Part shown: in pieces, positions 49,965 through 58,614 of the stretch
How the letters are laid out: the number at the start of each line of letters is the position of its first letter
Numbering within the stretch: the first letter of the stretch is position 1
Source of the DNA: Streptomyces sp. RPA4-2
GTDB lineage: Bacteria > Actinomycetota > Actinomycetes > Streptomycetales > Streptomycetaceae
Length of the DNA: 64,000 nucleotides
Direction of reading: 5' to 3'
Assembly (NCBI RefSeq): GCF_012273515.2
Contig: NZ_CP050975.2
Location: forward strand, 4,030,001 to 4,094,000
Notes under the pieces: model-generated
What the model was told of the DNA's origin: nothing
The model's input: only the letters and a program-made list of their open reading frames with translations
The model's database searches: none
Program-made: the position numbers and the translations under genes

Positions 49965-51263
49965 TCACCGCACGGCGTCGGTACCCCGGCGGCGGGTCGT
50001 GGCCTGAGCGGGTACCGGGGGCTGGTCCGGCCAGGCGAACGCGTAGCGAGGGTCGCCCCCTCGGCTCAGCCGTACGAAGCGCAGGAGTTCGCGGACGATG
50101 CCCGCGTTGCCCATCGCCCAGCCGGTGCGCGGTTCCAGGTCGCTCGGGGTGGCCCGATGCTCGACGTTCGACCAGCGGGCGCCGTCGCCGTCCCGGATCG
50201 CGCGGTCGGCGAGGTCCGCGACGAGGACGTGGGCGAAGTCGTACGGGTCCTGCTGTTCGGCGATCCGGTCGCAGGCCAGGGCGAGGACGCCCGCGGTCCC
50301 GCAGCAGCGGCCGTTGTTGTCCCAGAAGCCGGGGCGCAGGTGCCGGGGCAGGCCGGAGCGGGTGACCGTGTGCCAGCAGCGGTCGGCGAGGGCGGCCCAG
50401 CCGGGGTCGGCCGTGGTGTCCCGCAGCAGCCGGAAGACCTGGGCGTCGCCGGCCGGGCCATGGCACCAGCCGTAGCTGATGGGCTCGATCACATCCGGTC
50501 GGTACTGCGGGGTGGAGTGCGGGACCAGGAACCCCTCGGGCCCCGCTTCGTCGCGGGCCACGACGTCCGCGGCACCGGCCAGCGCCAGCTCGACCATGTC
50601 CGCACGGCCGGTGGCCACGCCGACCCGGGCAAGCGACAGCACGATGCCGAGCGTGCCGTGCGAGAGGTGATGCAGACGGGACTCGATACCGGTGCGGTGG
50701 GCCCAGTGGACCCCCGCCGCGGTCCGCTCCGCCGTCCGCAGATACGGCTCCATGGCGAGGACGGCCAGTTCGGCATCGCCGGCCAGGAGCGCTCCGAGGC
50801 CGATCCCCGCGTTGCCGCCCATCAGCTCGAACAGCTCGCCCCAGCGGGTCCCGTCGAAGCGTGACCGCACGAGTGTCAGCGCGCGGTCGGCGGCGGCGCC
50901 GGCGGCCGTGTCGCCGAGTTCTTCGTGAAGGGCCCGCAGGACGAGTGCCATTCCGGTGCGGCCGAAGTAGAGGGAGTCGTCGTCGATGCCGTCGATGGAG
51001 TCCGCGATGCCGCGGGCCGCGCGCAGGGCGGCGTCGGCGTAGGAGTCGTCACCGAAGTGCCGCCACGCCTCCAGGAGCACGGGGACGTTCCCGGCCGTAC
51101 CGCTGTAGAGCATCGGGTCGGGCTCGTCGTCCGAGGGCCTGGTCGTCCAGGCGAGGCCTCCCCCGGCGGTTTCTCGCGCCGCCCCGGTCAGCCACCGCAG
51201 GCCGTCCACCGCGAGTCCCTCGACCTCGTCGACCACCACGACCGTGGCTTCTGGTGCCGTCAT
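49965..51263 (-). CDS. LanC-like protein with CCG metal motif
   Basis: A 432-residue LanC-type alpha-toroid. The expected repeats are visible: LYSGTAGNVPVLLEAWRHFGD, FGRTGMALVLRAL, HHLSHGTLGIVLSLARVG, GWCHGPAGDAQVFRLL, NNGRCCGTAGVLALACDRI and GWAMGNAGIVRELLRF. The zinc ligands would be Cys in GWCHG and the two Cys in RCCG; most LanC enzymes have Cys-His at the latter site. Such CCG-type cyclases occur in relaxed-specificity lanthipeptide enzymes. No dehydratase or precursor peptide was found nearby, so it may be a stand-alone LanC-like protein. The ATG at 51263 is preceded by GAGAGTGGG. Confidence 0.85.
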   Translation of the reverse strand: MTAPEATVVVVDEVEGLAVDGLRWLTGAARETAGGGLAWTTRPSDDEPDPMLYSGTAGNVPVLLEAWRHFGDDSYADAALRAARGIADSIDGIDDDSLYFGRTGMALVLRALHEELGDTAAGAAADRALTLVRSRFDGTRWGELFELMGGNAGIGLGALLAGDAELAVLAMEPYLRTAERTAAGVHWAHRTGIESRLHHLSHGTLGIVLSLARVGVATGRADMVELALAGAADVVARDEAGPEGFLVPHSTPQYRPDVIEPISYGWCHGPAGDAQVFRLLRDTTADPGWAALADRCWHTVTRSGLPRHLRPGFWDNNGRCCGTAGVLALACDRIAEQQDPYDFAHVLVADLADRAIRDGDGARWSNVEHRATPSDLEPRTGWAMGNAGIVRELLRFVRLSRGGDPRYAFAWPDQPPVPAQATTRRRGTDAVR

Positions 51264-51461
51264 GGACCCACTCTCGCACGACCTTGTGGAGCCGCGTCGT
51301 CCAGAGCGGTTCGAAGCCCGGCTGGACGGGGCCGATCTCTCCGGCGGCGACCAGTTCCTCCAAGTCCTTTGGGTCCAGGGGCTCCAGGGCTTCGGGTTCG
51401 ATGCCCTGATACCGGTCCACGTCGAGGAGCCGCCGCACGAACGAGAGGGCGGGCTCCGGTC
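51264..51461 (-). other. Protein-like open stretch without a clear gene start
   Basis: Between the propeller gene and the LanC-like gene, one minus-strand frame reads VRRLLDVDRYQGIEPEALEP, LDPKDLEELVAAGEIGPVQP and GFEPLWTTRLHKVVREWVHD, with codon use like a real gene. It then runs into the LanC gene in another frame. It may be the C-terminal remnant of a lost gene, or a small gene starting at GTG 51441 or a CTG overlapping the upstream stop codon. No homolog is recognised. Confidence 0.35.
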
Positions 51462-53768
51462 TCAGGAGGGGCTGCCGGGGCGGACCGTGAGGTAGGTCCA
51501 CTGGCTCCACACGCCGGTGGTCTGTGCGTCCTTGGCCGGTGGCGTGTAGTGGCCGCGGATGCGGTAGTGGTCGTTGCTCGTGTAGAGCTTCAAGCTCCGG
51601 GCGTAGCCGTACCAGCCGTCGGAGTACAGGGGCACGCAGGTCTGTGAGGTGGTCTGATGCCAGGCCCCCGAGTAGTAGTGCTCGAGGTACACCGTGGTGC
51701 AGCCGCCGGTCTGACGCGGAGTGACCTGGAGGTTGAAGCCCATGTTGACTTCGGACTTGTAGAAGACCTGGTAGGTGGTGGATCCGACGCGGGTGGTCGT
51801 GAGCGGCCGCTGCATCGCCGTCCGGACCGTCGGCGTGAGGGTCGTTCCGGTGGTCACCGTACGCGGCGCGTAACGGTAGTCGCCCGTGAAGGCCGCGCTG
51901 AAGACGGTGTTGCGGGTGACCTTGTAGGAGGCGACGAGGTTCCCGTGCGCGTCGACCTTGCCGCTCTTGAGCTGGGTCCGGGACTTGCCCACGGGCTGGT
52001 CGTACAGCGTCACGGACCGGGAGTTGTACGTGGTTCCCAGATGCGCGGTGACCTTGACGGTCGCGCCGGAGTGGTACGACTTCGCGTCGGTCGTCACGCT
52101 CAGGCTCGGAGTGGCGCGGGACACCTGCACCTTCGCCGACGCCGTGACCGGGAGGTAGGAGGTGCCGCCGTCGTAGGTGAACGCGTAGCTGTTCACGCCG
52201 CCGACCTGCGGGGTGTCGTGGAAGGCGAAGCCGCCGTCGGCGGCGACGGGCATGGTGCCCAGCGAGGAGCCGGAGGTGTGTGCCGGGTCGGTCTTGACGA
52301 CGTGCACCGCGCCGGTCGTCACATGCGCGTGCGGCCAGGTCAGACGCCCGGTGACGGTCGTCGGCGCGGCTCGGCCGGCGGTGGACGGAGCTGTCAGCGC
52401 CATGGTGGGCGCGTACTTCGCGACGGGGACGTCGAAGGTCTGGCCGGCCGGACCGTAGTGGCCGCTTCCGGAGTAGTCGACGTGGAAGCTCAGCGGGCCA
52501 CTGAGGGGAGCCGTGCCGGCCACGTGGTAGGAGCCGAAGAAGTCGGCCACGTTGGCCCGAGTGGTGGTCGGGTCCGGGATGAGCACGCCGTCCGGATCCG
52601 CGGCGTCGTAGCGCGTGATCCGTACGGTGCCCGGCATCAGGGATTCCCCGGCACCGAGGTCGAGCGGCGATTGGAAGCCCGTCCGGAACGCATAGGCCTC
52701 GCCGGGGGCGAGCGGAGTGGTGGTCGAACCTCCGTCGAGACGGACCCACGCGGTTTCCGGGTTACGGGCTATGCGGAGCGTAGGTGTTCCCCCGGAGGCG
52801 TCCACGCCCACGATGTAGAGGCGGCTCCCGTCCGGTGACCAGGCGAGGCCGTGGGCCGGCAATCTCAGCGGAGACTCGTAGTCGTACTCGTTGTAGAAGC
52901 CCTCGACCGTTTCCGGAAACGCCTGGACCGCGTACGTGCAGCCGCAGCCGGCCATGGCGCCGTCCGGGGCCACGGCGACAGCCCTTGAGGCCATGGACTC
53001 GGCGAATCGCCCGTCCACCGCCAGATCCGAGGTGCGATACCGGTCGGCGCTCGGATGCGCCCCGGACGGTACCGCCAGGTGCCGGCCGTCCGCCGTGACC
53101 GCGAAGTCGCTCAGGTCGGGGACGGGCAGCGCCTTCGCGGCCTGCCGGCTCAGCGCGTCGCCCTCGGCCCGGTACGTGACCACGGCGGAGGTGTCGCCCG
53201 TCTGCGCGGCGGCGGCGAGTACGCCGGAGGGGGTCGGGGTCGTCGCCAGCATCGGCGGCGCCGGCCAACTGCCCGGATCCTGCCGCAAAGTGACCGTGCC
53301 GGCCGCGTCGAGGGATCCGATGCCGCCGGCGCCCGCCGTGCCGTAACCAAACCAGAGGGTGCCCCCGGCGACGGCCAGCGAGTCCGGACGGGTGCCCGCG
53401 CCCGTGCCGTAACGAGCCGACTCGGTCAGGTTGTTCGTGCTGATCGCCGCGATCGCGTCCTGGCCGGGGAGAGCCGCGTACAGCGCGGATCCGTCGTCGG
53501 AGAGGGCGAGACCGGTGGCACCCGGCTCACCACTGATCGTCGTCGGGTTCCCGCCGTCGAGGTCGGTGACGAGAATGCCGTCGGTGCCGGCGCCGCCGCT
53601 GATGAACAGGTGTCCGTGCGGAGCGTCCACGACGATGTGCGCGAAGTGCGCGATCGGCAGCGGTACGCCCGACGCCGCGTAGGAGTCGACCGCGCCGGGA
53701 CCGATGACAGTCGTCAGCCCCAGGAGCAGCGCTGCGGCGGTTGGCGGTGTGTATCGCGCCAGCTTCAT
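51462..53768 (-). CDS. Secreted beta-propeller and Ig-like protein (YncE-like)
   Basis: About 768 residues. Signal peptide MKLARYTPPTAAALLLGLTTVIGPGAVDSYA. The first 380 residues are a beta-propeller of the YncE/WD40-like type (HIVVDAPHGHLFISGG, GLALSDDGSALYAALPGQDAIAAIS, LAWSPDGSRLYIVG). The rest consists of Ig-like/bacterial surface domains (TVTGRLTWPHAHV, GATVKVTAHLGTT) and a C-terminal domain with two Cys (GGCTTVYLEHYY, TSQTCVPLY). It is a cell-surface or extracellular protein of unknown target. GGGGG precedes ATG 53768. It lies between the DUF cluster and the LanC-like gene. Confidence 0.8.
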   Translation of the reverse strand: MKLARYTPPTAAALLLGLTTVIGPGAVDSYAASGVPLPIAHFAHIVVDAPHGHLFISGGAGTDGILVTDLDGGNPTTISGEPGATGLALSDDGSALYAALPGQDAIAAISTNNLTESARYGTGAGTRPDSLAVAGGTLWFGYGTAGAGGIGSLDAAGTVTLRQDPGSWPAPPMLATTPTPSGVLAAAAQTGDTSAVVTYRAEGDALSRQAAKALPVPDLSDFAVTADGRHLAVPSGAHPSADRYRTSDLAVDGRFAESMASRAVAVAPDGAMAGCGCTYAVQAFPETVEGFYNEYDYESPLRLPAHGLAWSPDGSRLYIVGVDASGGTPTLRIARNPETAWVRLDGGSTTTPLAPGEAYAFRTGFQSPLDLGAGESLMPGTVRITRYDAADPDGVLIPDPTTTRANVADFFGSYHVAGTAPLSGPLSFHVDYSGSGHYGPAGQTFDVPVAKYAPTMALTAPSTAGRAAPTTVTGRLTWPHAHVTTGAVHVVKTDPAHTSGSSLGTMPVAADGGFAFHDTPQVGGVNSYAFTYDGGTSYLPVTASAKVQVSRATPSLSVTTDAKSYHSGATVKVTAHLGTTYNSRSVTLYDQPVGKSRTQLKSGKVDAHGNLVASYKVTRNTVFSAAFTGDYRYAPRTVTTGTTLTPTVRTAMQRPLTTTRVGSTTYQVFYKSEVNMGFNLQVTPRQTGGCTTVYLEHYYSGAWHQTTSQTCVPLYSDGWYGYARSLKLYTSNDHYRIRGHYTPPAKDAQTTGVWSQWTYLTVRPGSPS

Positions 53769-53896
53769 GAAAGGCCCCCACATAACCTTCACGATCAAGG
53801 AGCGCAAAATAGCACGGGGAGGATCGGGTCCCGGCCACCGGTCGGCGCGCTCGGGGCGAGCCCGGCCGTTCGCCGTGATCACTGCCGTGCCCCTCG

Positions 53897-54628
53897 TCAC
53901 CGGGTCGCGACGCTGAGGGCCGGCCCGGCGATGGACATGTCGCCGCTGAGCCGGGTGACCTGTGAAACGGTCACGTTCTCGAAGGTGATGGTGCGGCTGG
54001 GCGCGGTGGGGTGGGAGAGCCACGGGGGCAGCGCGTCGGGCGTGACGGTGACACTGCGGTCCGCGGGGAGCGGAGCGCCGCCCAGTCCGACGAGCGTGCC
54101 GTACAGCTTCTGGGCGTACAGGGTCACCACGTCCTTGCCCTTGAGCGTGGATGTGGTCGCGGGCCTGGTCCGCAGACGCATCGCGGCGCGCCCGCGGCCC
54201 GCCGTCAGATCGAGGTCGCCGAAGTCCAGCGACCGTGCGGTGAACTTCAACACCCGCTTGGATCCGGCCGTGGTCCTGACGACGACCACGCCGCGGAAGG
54301 CACCGTCGTGGAGCACGAGTCTGTCGGCACGCAGCACCCAGGGGACGTTCGTCGCGGGGGCCGGCAGCCGGGCGACCGGCGGTCGGACGGCGGGTGTGCG
54401 GGCATCCGCTGGTGGCCCGGACGTACGGATACCGCCAGGGGCGAGCCACGCCTTCGAGGCCGCTGGTGTGGCGAGTTGGAGGACCAGGGACAGGCCGGCC
54501 ACTGCCAGCGCGCAGGCGAGGGGCCGCAGCAGTCGGCCGCCCGAGCGGTTCTTCGCCGCACCGCCCGGATGGCAGGGGCCGGACTCCGGCCCGCCTGCCG
54601 CACCGCCGGTCAGGACGTCACCTCTCAC
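53897..54628 (-). CDS. Exported protein of the DUF6230/DUF6114 cluster
   Basis: About 243 residues. An N-terminal hydrophobic segment (LACALAVAGLSLVLQLATPAA) is followed by a Pro-rich linker. A beta-rich domain with LRADRLVLHDGAFRGVVVVRTTAGSKRVLKFTARSLDFGDLDLTAGRG and TITFENVTVSQVTRLSGDMSIAGP looks like a secreted binding protein. In Streptomyces it commonly follows DUF6230 and DUF6114 genes. GTG 54628 overlaps the DUF6114 stop by 11 bases with GAGGA before it, indicating coupling. Function unknown. Confidence 0.75.
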   Translation of the reverse strand: MRGDVLTGGAAGGPESGPCHPGGAAKNRSGGRLLRPLACALAVAGLSLVLQLATPAASKAWLAPGGIRTSGPPADARTPAVRPPVARLPAPATNVPWVLRADRLVLHDGAFRGVVVVRTTAGSKRVLKFTARSLDFGDLDLTAGRGRAAMRLRTRPATTSTLKGKDVVTLYAQKLYGTLVGLGGAPLPADRSVTVTPDALPPWLSHPTAPSRTITFENVTVSQVTRLSGDMSIAGPALSVATR

Positions 54629-55100
54629 CGTGGTCCTCGCCCACGGGGACGGGGGTCGACGCACGGTTCACCGCGGGCTGCGCCTCGGGGTCGCCTGTCG
54701 GAGGCACCCAGGCACAGGCCAGGGAGCCGCCGATCAGACCGGAGACCAGCCCGATGAGGAGGCCCCCGAAGTTGGCGACGGGAAACGAGACGAGCGCGAG
54801 CAGAATGACCGTGATCCCCGCGAATACGCGCGTCTGCTGCTGGAACCAGAGGGAAAGGGCGAGGACCACGAGCAGAACCCCGATGATCAGCGACCCCGCG
54901 CCCGCCGAGGTCGACAGCGCCAGGGGAATGGCGCCGAAGTTCAGGTGCGCGTACGGGAAGTAGAGGATGGGGAAGCCCGCCGCGAGAGTGAACAGGCCTG
55001 CCCAGAAGGGGCGTTCGCCCCGCCAGGTCCTGAATCCCCGTCGGGCGCCGGCGGCGGCGGCGCGCAGGTTCTCGCGCCTGCCGATTCGTTGGAGGAACAC
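54618..55100 (-). CDS. DUF6114 family membrane protein
   Basis: About 160 residues with four hydrophobic segments: RPFWAGLFTLAAGFPILYFPYAH, AGSLIIGVLLVVLALSLWF, VFAGITVILLALVSFPVANFGG and LIGLVSGLIGGSLACAW. The text WRGERPFWAGLFTLAAGFPIL is diagnostic of DUF6114. The GTG at 55100 follows GGAGAG. It is the middle gene of the cluster (DUF6230 upstream, exported protein downstream). A channel or membrane-scaffold role is only a guess. Confidence 0.85.
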   Translation of the reverse strand: MFLQRIGRRENLRAAAAGARRGFRTWRGERPFWAGLFTLAAGFPILYFPYAHLNFGAIPLALSTSAGAGSLIIGVLLVVLALSLWFQQQTRVFAGITVILLALVSFPVANFGGLLIGLVSGLIGGSLACAWVPPTGDPEAQPAVNRASTPVPVGEDHGER

Positions 55101-55201
55101 GTGAGCTCTCCGTGGGGTTCGGCGGGCGGGACTACGTGCGGACCTACGTGCGGGAGTACGTGGCGAGCGGGCGCGGAGGGTGCGTGTTTCGTGCCGGCGG
55201 A

Positions 55202-55825
55202 TCAGAAGCACTCGTGGTGGCCTTGCCTGAGTCGCACATCGAGGCCGGGGACGTTGAAGGTGGTGGCCGAGACCGCGACCGTGGTGAAGCGCACGTCTCT
55301 CAGGAGGGCCGAATCCGCCTGCTGGGCGAAGCCGTTGGGGTCGAAGAACCGGGAGTTCCTGTCCTGCGGGCTGATCGGGCCCTTGCTGACCGCCCCGGCC
55401 GCCACACCGATGTCGAGGTCGTCGAAATTCGCCTGTCCGCTCGACACGGAGGTCGCGTCGAGGAACAGGTTCCTCGCCTCGATCCGGCTGCGTTGGCCGC
55501 CGGTGACCCTCAGCGTGTACGGGCCCAGGACCGGGATCGGGACCACGACGGACTGGCACAGCCCGCTGATCTCCGCGCGGCGGGCCCCGGTGACCACGAC
55601 CGGCACGAGGGTGCCCTGCCTGGTCACGTCCACCGTTCCGTAGATGCTCAGACCATGGGCGTCCAGCGTGTCCAGGGCCACCTGGAACTTCTGGCCGGAG
55701 ATGAGGAACGACGCGGCCAGTACTCCTTGGGCCATGCCGACGCCGAGGGCCGCGGCGGCCACGACACTCGGGACGAGAACGCGGGCGAAGCGCTTCCAGG
55801 AGGTCCTGCCGGCGCGGTGCAGCAT
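55202..55825 (-). CDS. DUF6230 family exported protein
   Basis: A 207-residue protein. The N-terminal segment RTSWKRFARVLVPSVVAAAALGVGMAQGVLAASFLISGQKF carries a membrane or signal helix and opens the family domain. LCQSVVVPIPVLGPYTLRVTGG, FDDLDIGVAAGAVSKGPISPQDRNSRFFDPNGFAQQAD and the closing RQGHHECF are typical of DUF6230. The ATG at 55825 follows GGAGGAG. The gene heads the minus-strand cluster that continues to 53897 and perhaps to the propeller and LanC-like genes. Function unknown. Confidence 0.88.
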   Translation of the reverse strand: MLHRAGRTSWKRFARVLVPSVVAAAALGVGMAQGVLAASFLISGQKFQVALDTLDAHGLSIYGTVDVTRQGTLVPVVVTGARRAEISGLCQSVVVPIPVLGPYTLRVTGGQRSRIEARNLFLDATSVSSGQANFDDLDIGVAAGAVSKGPISPQDRNSRFFDPNGFAQQADSALLRDVRFTTVAVSATTFNVPGLDVRLRQGHHECF

Positions 55826-56055
55826 CCCGTCTCTCCTCCGGTCATGACGTGGGCTCGCCGATGCCAGACAGGGGTAGGCGACGTCTCTCTCTAGTGGCGG
55901 ATCCTAGGCTTCCCTGCGCGGCAGCCGACGGCACGCCAGGTCGGCCGGACGGGTGAGTCGGTTTCCGTTGCGCCATCCGGACGACAGGCGGTGCGGTGAC
56001 GCCGCCGGCGTTCCCGATCCGCCGACCGTCGCGGATGGGGCGACGCCGCGGCTCG

Positions 56056-56105
56056 TCGGTGCGAGCGGTGCGAGCAGTGCGGTCGGTGCGGTCGGTGCGG
56101 TCGGA
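56056..56105. repeat. GTGCGGTCG short tandem repeat
   Basis: Several copies of GTGCGGTCG with variants (GTGCGAGCG, GTGCGAGCA) lie between the rhomboid stop and the DUF6230 gene. It is a simple slippage repeat. Confidence 0.7.
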
Positions 56106-56130
56106 CGGGAAGCCCGCGGGTCAACACGCC

Positions 56131-56868
56131 CTAGAGGAGGCCGAGGTCGTCGAGTTCCTTGTGCAGGTCCGCGCGGGGGTTGCCGGCGCCCGTCCGCGGG
56201 GTGCGGCGGGCGGTCGCCCCGGTGTCGCCGCCGGAGTGGGCGGTCGGCAGGGACCGCGGGCGCCGGTCCCGGAAGAGCCAGGCGCCGAGCAGACCGCCGA
56301 TCAGACCTCCGAGGTGGCCGAGCCAGCTCACCCCCGGTGTCCCGGGCACGGCAACGGTGAGCAGGTAGGCGAAGGAGGCCGCCATGACGATGCCGATCAG
56401 TGTGTCGATCAGGTGCCGGTCGAAGATCCCGCGGACCACGACATAGCCGAAGTACCCGAAGATCAGACCGCTGGCGCCCACCGTGTCGACGCCGCCCCGT
56501 TCGAAGAACCACACCAGGAGTCCGCTGGTCACCGCCACGAGCAGACTCAGTCCGAGGAAGCGGACGACACCTCGGTACGCCGCGAGGAATCCGAACACGA
56601 ACAGCGGCCCGGAGTTGCTCTCGATGTGTGCCCAACTCCAGTGCAGGAAGGGCGCGCTGATGACGTCCGGCAACGTCCCGAGGTCGCCTGGGACCACCCC
56701 GTAGTCCCGCGAAAGGGCGTAGTGGTCCGCCGAGTTGGCCAGCTGCACCAGCCAGACGATCACCAGGAACCCGAACATCACGAAGAACGCCTTCCGCGCC
56801 TCCGCGATCATCCGCTCGGGGTCGACCGGCCCCCTGCCCACCCGTTCCTGATCCGGTCCGCCGCCCAT
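56131..56868 (-). CDS. Rhomboid-family intramembrane serine protease
   Basis: A 245-residue protein with six or seven membrane segments. The catalytic Ser is in GASGLIFGYFGYVVVRG at about residue 133-149 and the catalytic His in SWLGHLGGLIGGLLGAWL near 190. ISAPFLHWSWAHIESNSGPLFVFG holds the conserved His-Asn region of segment 2. Rhomboids cleave membrane-anchored substrates. The C-terminal tail (PRTGAGNPRADLHKELDDLGLL) is soluble. ATG 56868 is the start; the much longer frame upstream is an artefact. Confidence 0.92.
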   Translation of the reverse strand: MGGGPDQERVGRGPVDPERMIAEARKAFFVMFGFLVIVWLVQLANSADHYALSRDYGVVPGDLGTLPDVISAPFLHWSWAHIESNSGPLFVFGFLAAYRGVVRFLGLSLLVAVTSGLLVWFFERGGVDTVGASGLIFGYFGYVVVRGIFDRHLIDTLIGIVMAASFAYLLTVAVPGTPGVSWLGHLGGLIGGLLGAWLFRDRRPRSLPTAHSGGDTGATARRTPRTGAGNPRADLHKELDDLGLL

Positions 56869-57050
56869 GGCACGATCCCCTCCCCGGCGGATCCGTATCC
56901 GCGTCACCGAGAACTCTATGAAGTCCGGGCCGGACCGCCCAGAGGGAGGCGCACGGCACTCGCGGGCCGTGACCTGGAGTGCGGAGTACGGGACCGGCGG
57001 TGTACGGGGCCGACGAGGTGCGGGTACGGGGCTGATCCCCGTACCCGCTC

Positions 57051-58328
57051 CTACGGAAGGGGCTTCGCCCGGCCCGACGTCGGCTCCGGTGTGGTTCCGG
57101 CGACGCTCCCCCGGCCACCCGACCTCGTCCCCGACCTCGTCCCCGGCCCCATCCCCTTCCCGCGCCCCTTCCCACGCCCCCTCCCCGACAGCGTGAGCGC
57201 CGCCGTCACGGCGATCGACGCCGTCGCCATCACCGTCATCGCCGCGCCGGGCGAGGTCAGTTGGGCGACCGAGCCCGCCAGGGCCGCGCTCACGCCCTGC
57301 AGGGTCAGCATCCCGGCGGAGTGCAGCCCGAGGGCGTGGCCGCCGAGTTCCTCGGGTGTCAGCGCCATCAGCCGTTCCTGCTGGATCAGGCTCGACCCGA
57401 AGCCGACGGAGGCGACCGCCGCGCAGGCCGCGGACACCGCGATGCCCGGGTGGAGGGCGAAGAGGAGGTACGGCGTGGCCAGGAGCAGGAGGAACGGGGC
57501 GCCCAGCCGTGCCCGGACGCGCGGTGCGAGGAGACGGCCGGTGGTCACGTCGCCCACCAGCATGCCGAAGGCCGCGGAGGCGAAGAGGACACCCGCGTGC
57601 TCGGGGGCGTACGAGACGAAGAGGGATTCGCAGCCGACGATCAGACCGTTGGGGATCCACAGGAGCAGAAAGACGGTGCGGCGGGGACCGTACGACCACA
57701 GGAGGGCGTTCGTGCGCCACGTCCGGGCGACCGACGGGCGGCCGGAGGCCCGGGGCGCGCGGCGCGTGAGGCCGAGGCGGGTGCCGGCCGCCGCCGCCAG
57801 GTACAGCGCCGCCGCCGTCAGGAGTCCGACGCGGGGGGACACCGCGGCCACCAGGAAGCCGCCCGCCGCGTACCCCGTGACCTGGGTGATCCCGCTCATC
57901 ATGTTGAAGACGGAACGGCCCAGCAGATAGCCGTCCCTGGGAAGGATCTCGTTCAGCAGGCCCCAGCGGACCCCGCCGCTCAGGGAGGCGACCAGCCCGA
58001 GCGCGAAGAGGATGCCGAAGATCGCGGCCACCGGGAGGCCGGGCAGCGCCACCGCCGCCGTACCGAACGCGAAGGCGAGGGCGATGCCCGTCGTCGTCGC
58101 ACGCGGCGGCAGCCGGTCCGCCGCGGACAGGAGCGTGGTCGCGCCCAGCACTTGGGCGAGGGACGGGCCGAACATGCTCAGGGCGGAGAGCAGGGGCGAG
58201 TCCGTCGCCCGGTAGACCAGGGTGCCCAGGGCCAGGCCGCCCACCGTCGAGGCCGCTCCCTGGAGCGCGGACGTCAGGAAGAGCGGAGTGAACTCCGGGG
58301 TGCGGAAGAGGTCGGAGTAGCTGCGCAT
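57051..58328 (-). CDS. MFS transporter
   Basis: A 425-residue protein with about 12 hydrophobic segments. N-terminal RSYSDLFRTPEFTPLFLTSALQGAASTVGGLALGTLVYRATDSPLLSALS is typical of an actinomycete MFS_1 subgroup. Its C-terminal tail is low-complexity (RGKGRGKGMGPGTRSG). It is divergent from an ArsR-type regulator at 58615, a common exporter-regulator pairing. The substrate is unknown. The ATG at 58328 begins the conserved block. Confidence 0.88.
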   Translation of the reverse strand: MRSYSDLFRTPEFTPLFLTSALQGAASTVGGLALGTLVYRATDSPLLSALSMFGPSLAQVLGATTLLSAADRLPPRATTTGIALAFAFGTAAVALPGLPVAAIFGILFALGLVASLSGGVRWGLLNEILPRDGYLLGRSVFNMMSGITQVTGYAAGGFLVAAVSPRVGLLTAAALYLAAAAGTRLGLTRRAPRASGRPSVARTWRTNALLWSYGPRRTVFLLLWIPNGLIVGCESLFVSYAPEHAGVLFASAAFGMLVGDVTTGRLLAPRVRARLGAPFLLLLATPYLLFALHPGIAVSAACAAVASVGFGSSLIQQERLMALTPEELGGHALGLHSAGMLTLQGVSAALAGSVAQLTSPGAAMTVMATASIAVTAALTLSGRGRGKGRGKGMGPGTRSGTRSGGRGSVAGTTPEPTSGRAKPLP

Positions 58329-58614
58329 GGGTGCAGTCTCGGGCGGCGTACGTGGCGGTCGACATTGTTTCGCGGGGTGGCGAAAGCAACGGGGGTCCGG
58401 GACGGCCCGACGAGGGGGCCAAGGTGGGGACGGGCCGCTGAGACGTCCCGGGACCAGCAGGAATGCCGGGCCGGAGGGGTGCGGGGGCGGTCACGTGGGC
58501 AGGAGCAGGCCCGGAGGGACAGGTCCGGGGCGGGAACCCGCCCCGGGGACAGGAAGGGCCCGGCGGCCGGAGCGGATGCCGGGGCGGGTGTGACGGAAGG
58601 GACAGGGTGCGGAC

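Noticed and set aside
51049..52749. A 566-residue minus-strand frame overlapping the propeller and LanC-like genes
   Set aside because: Most of it is an alternative-frame shadow with Arg/Pro/Gly-rich text; only the short stretch 51264-51461 was kept as a possible remnant.
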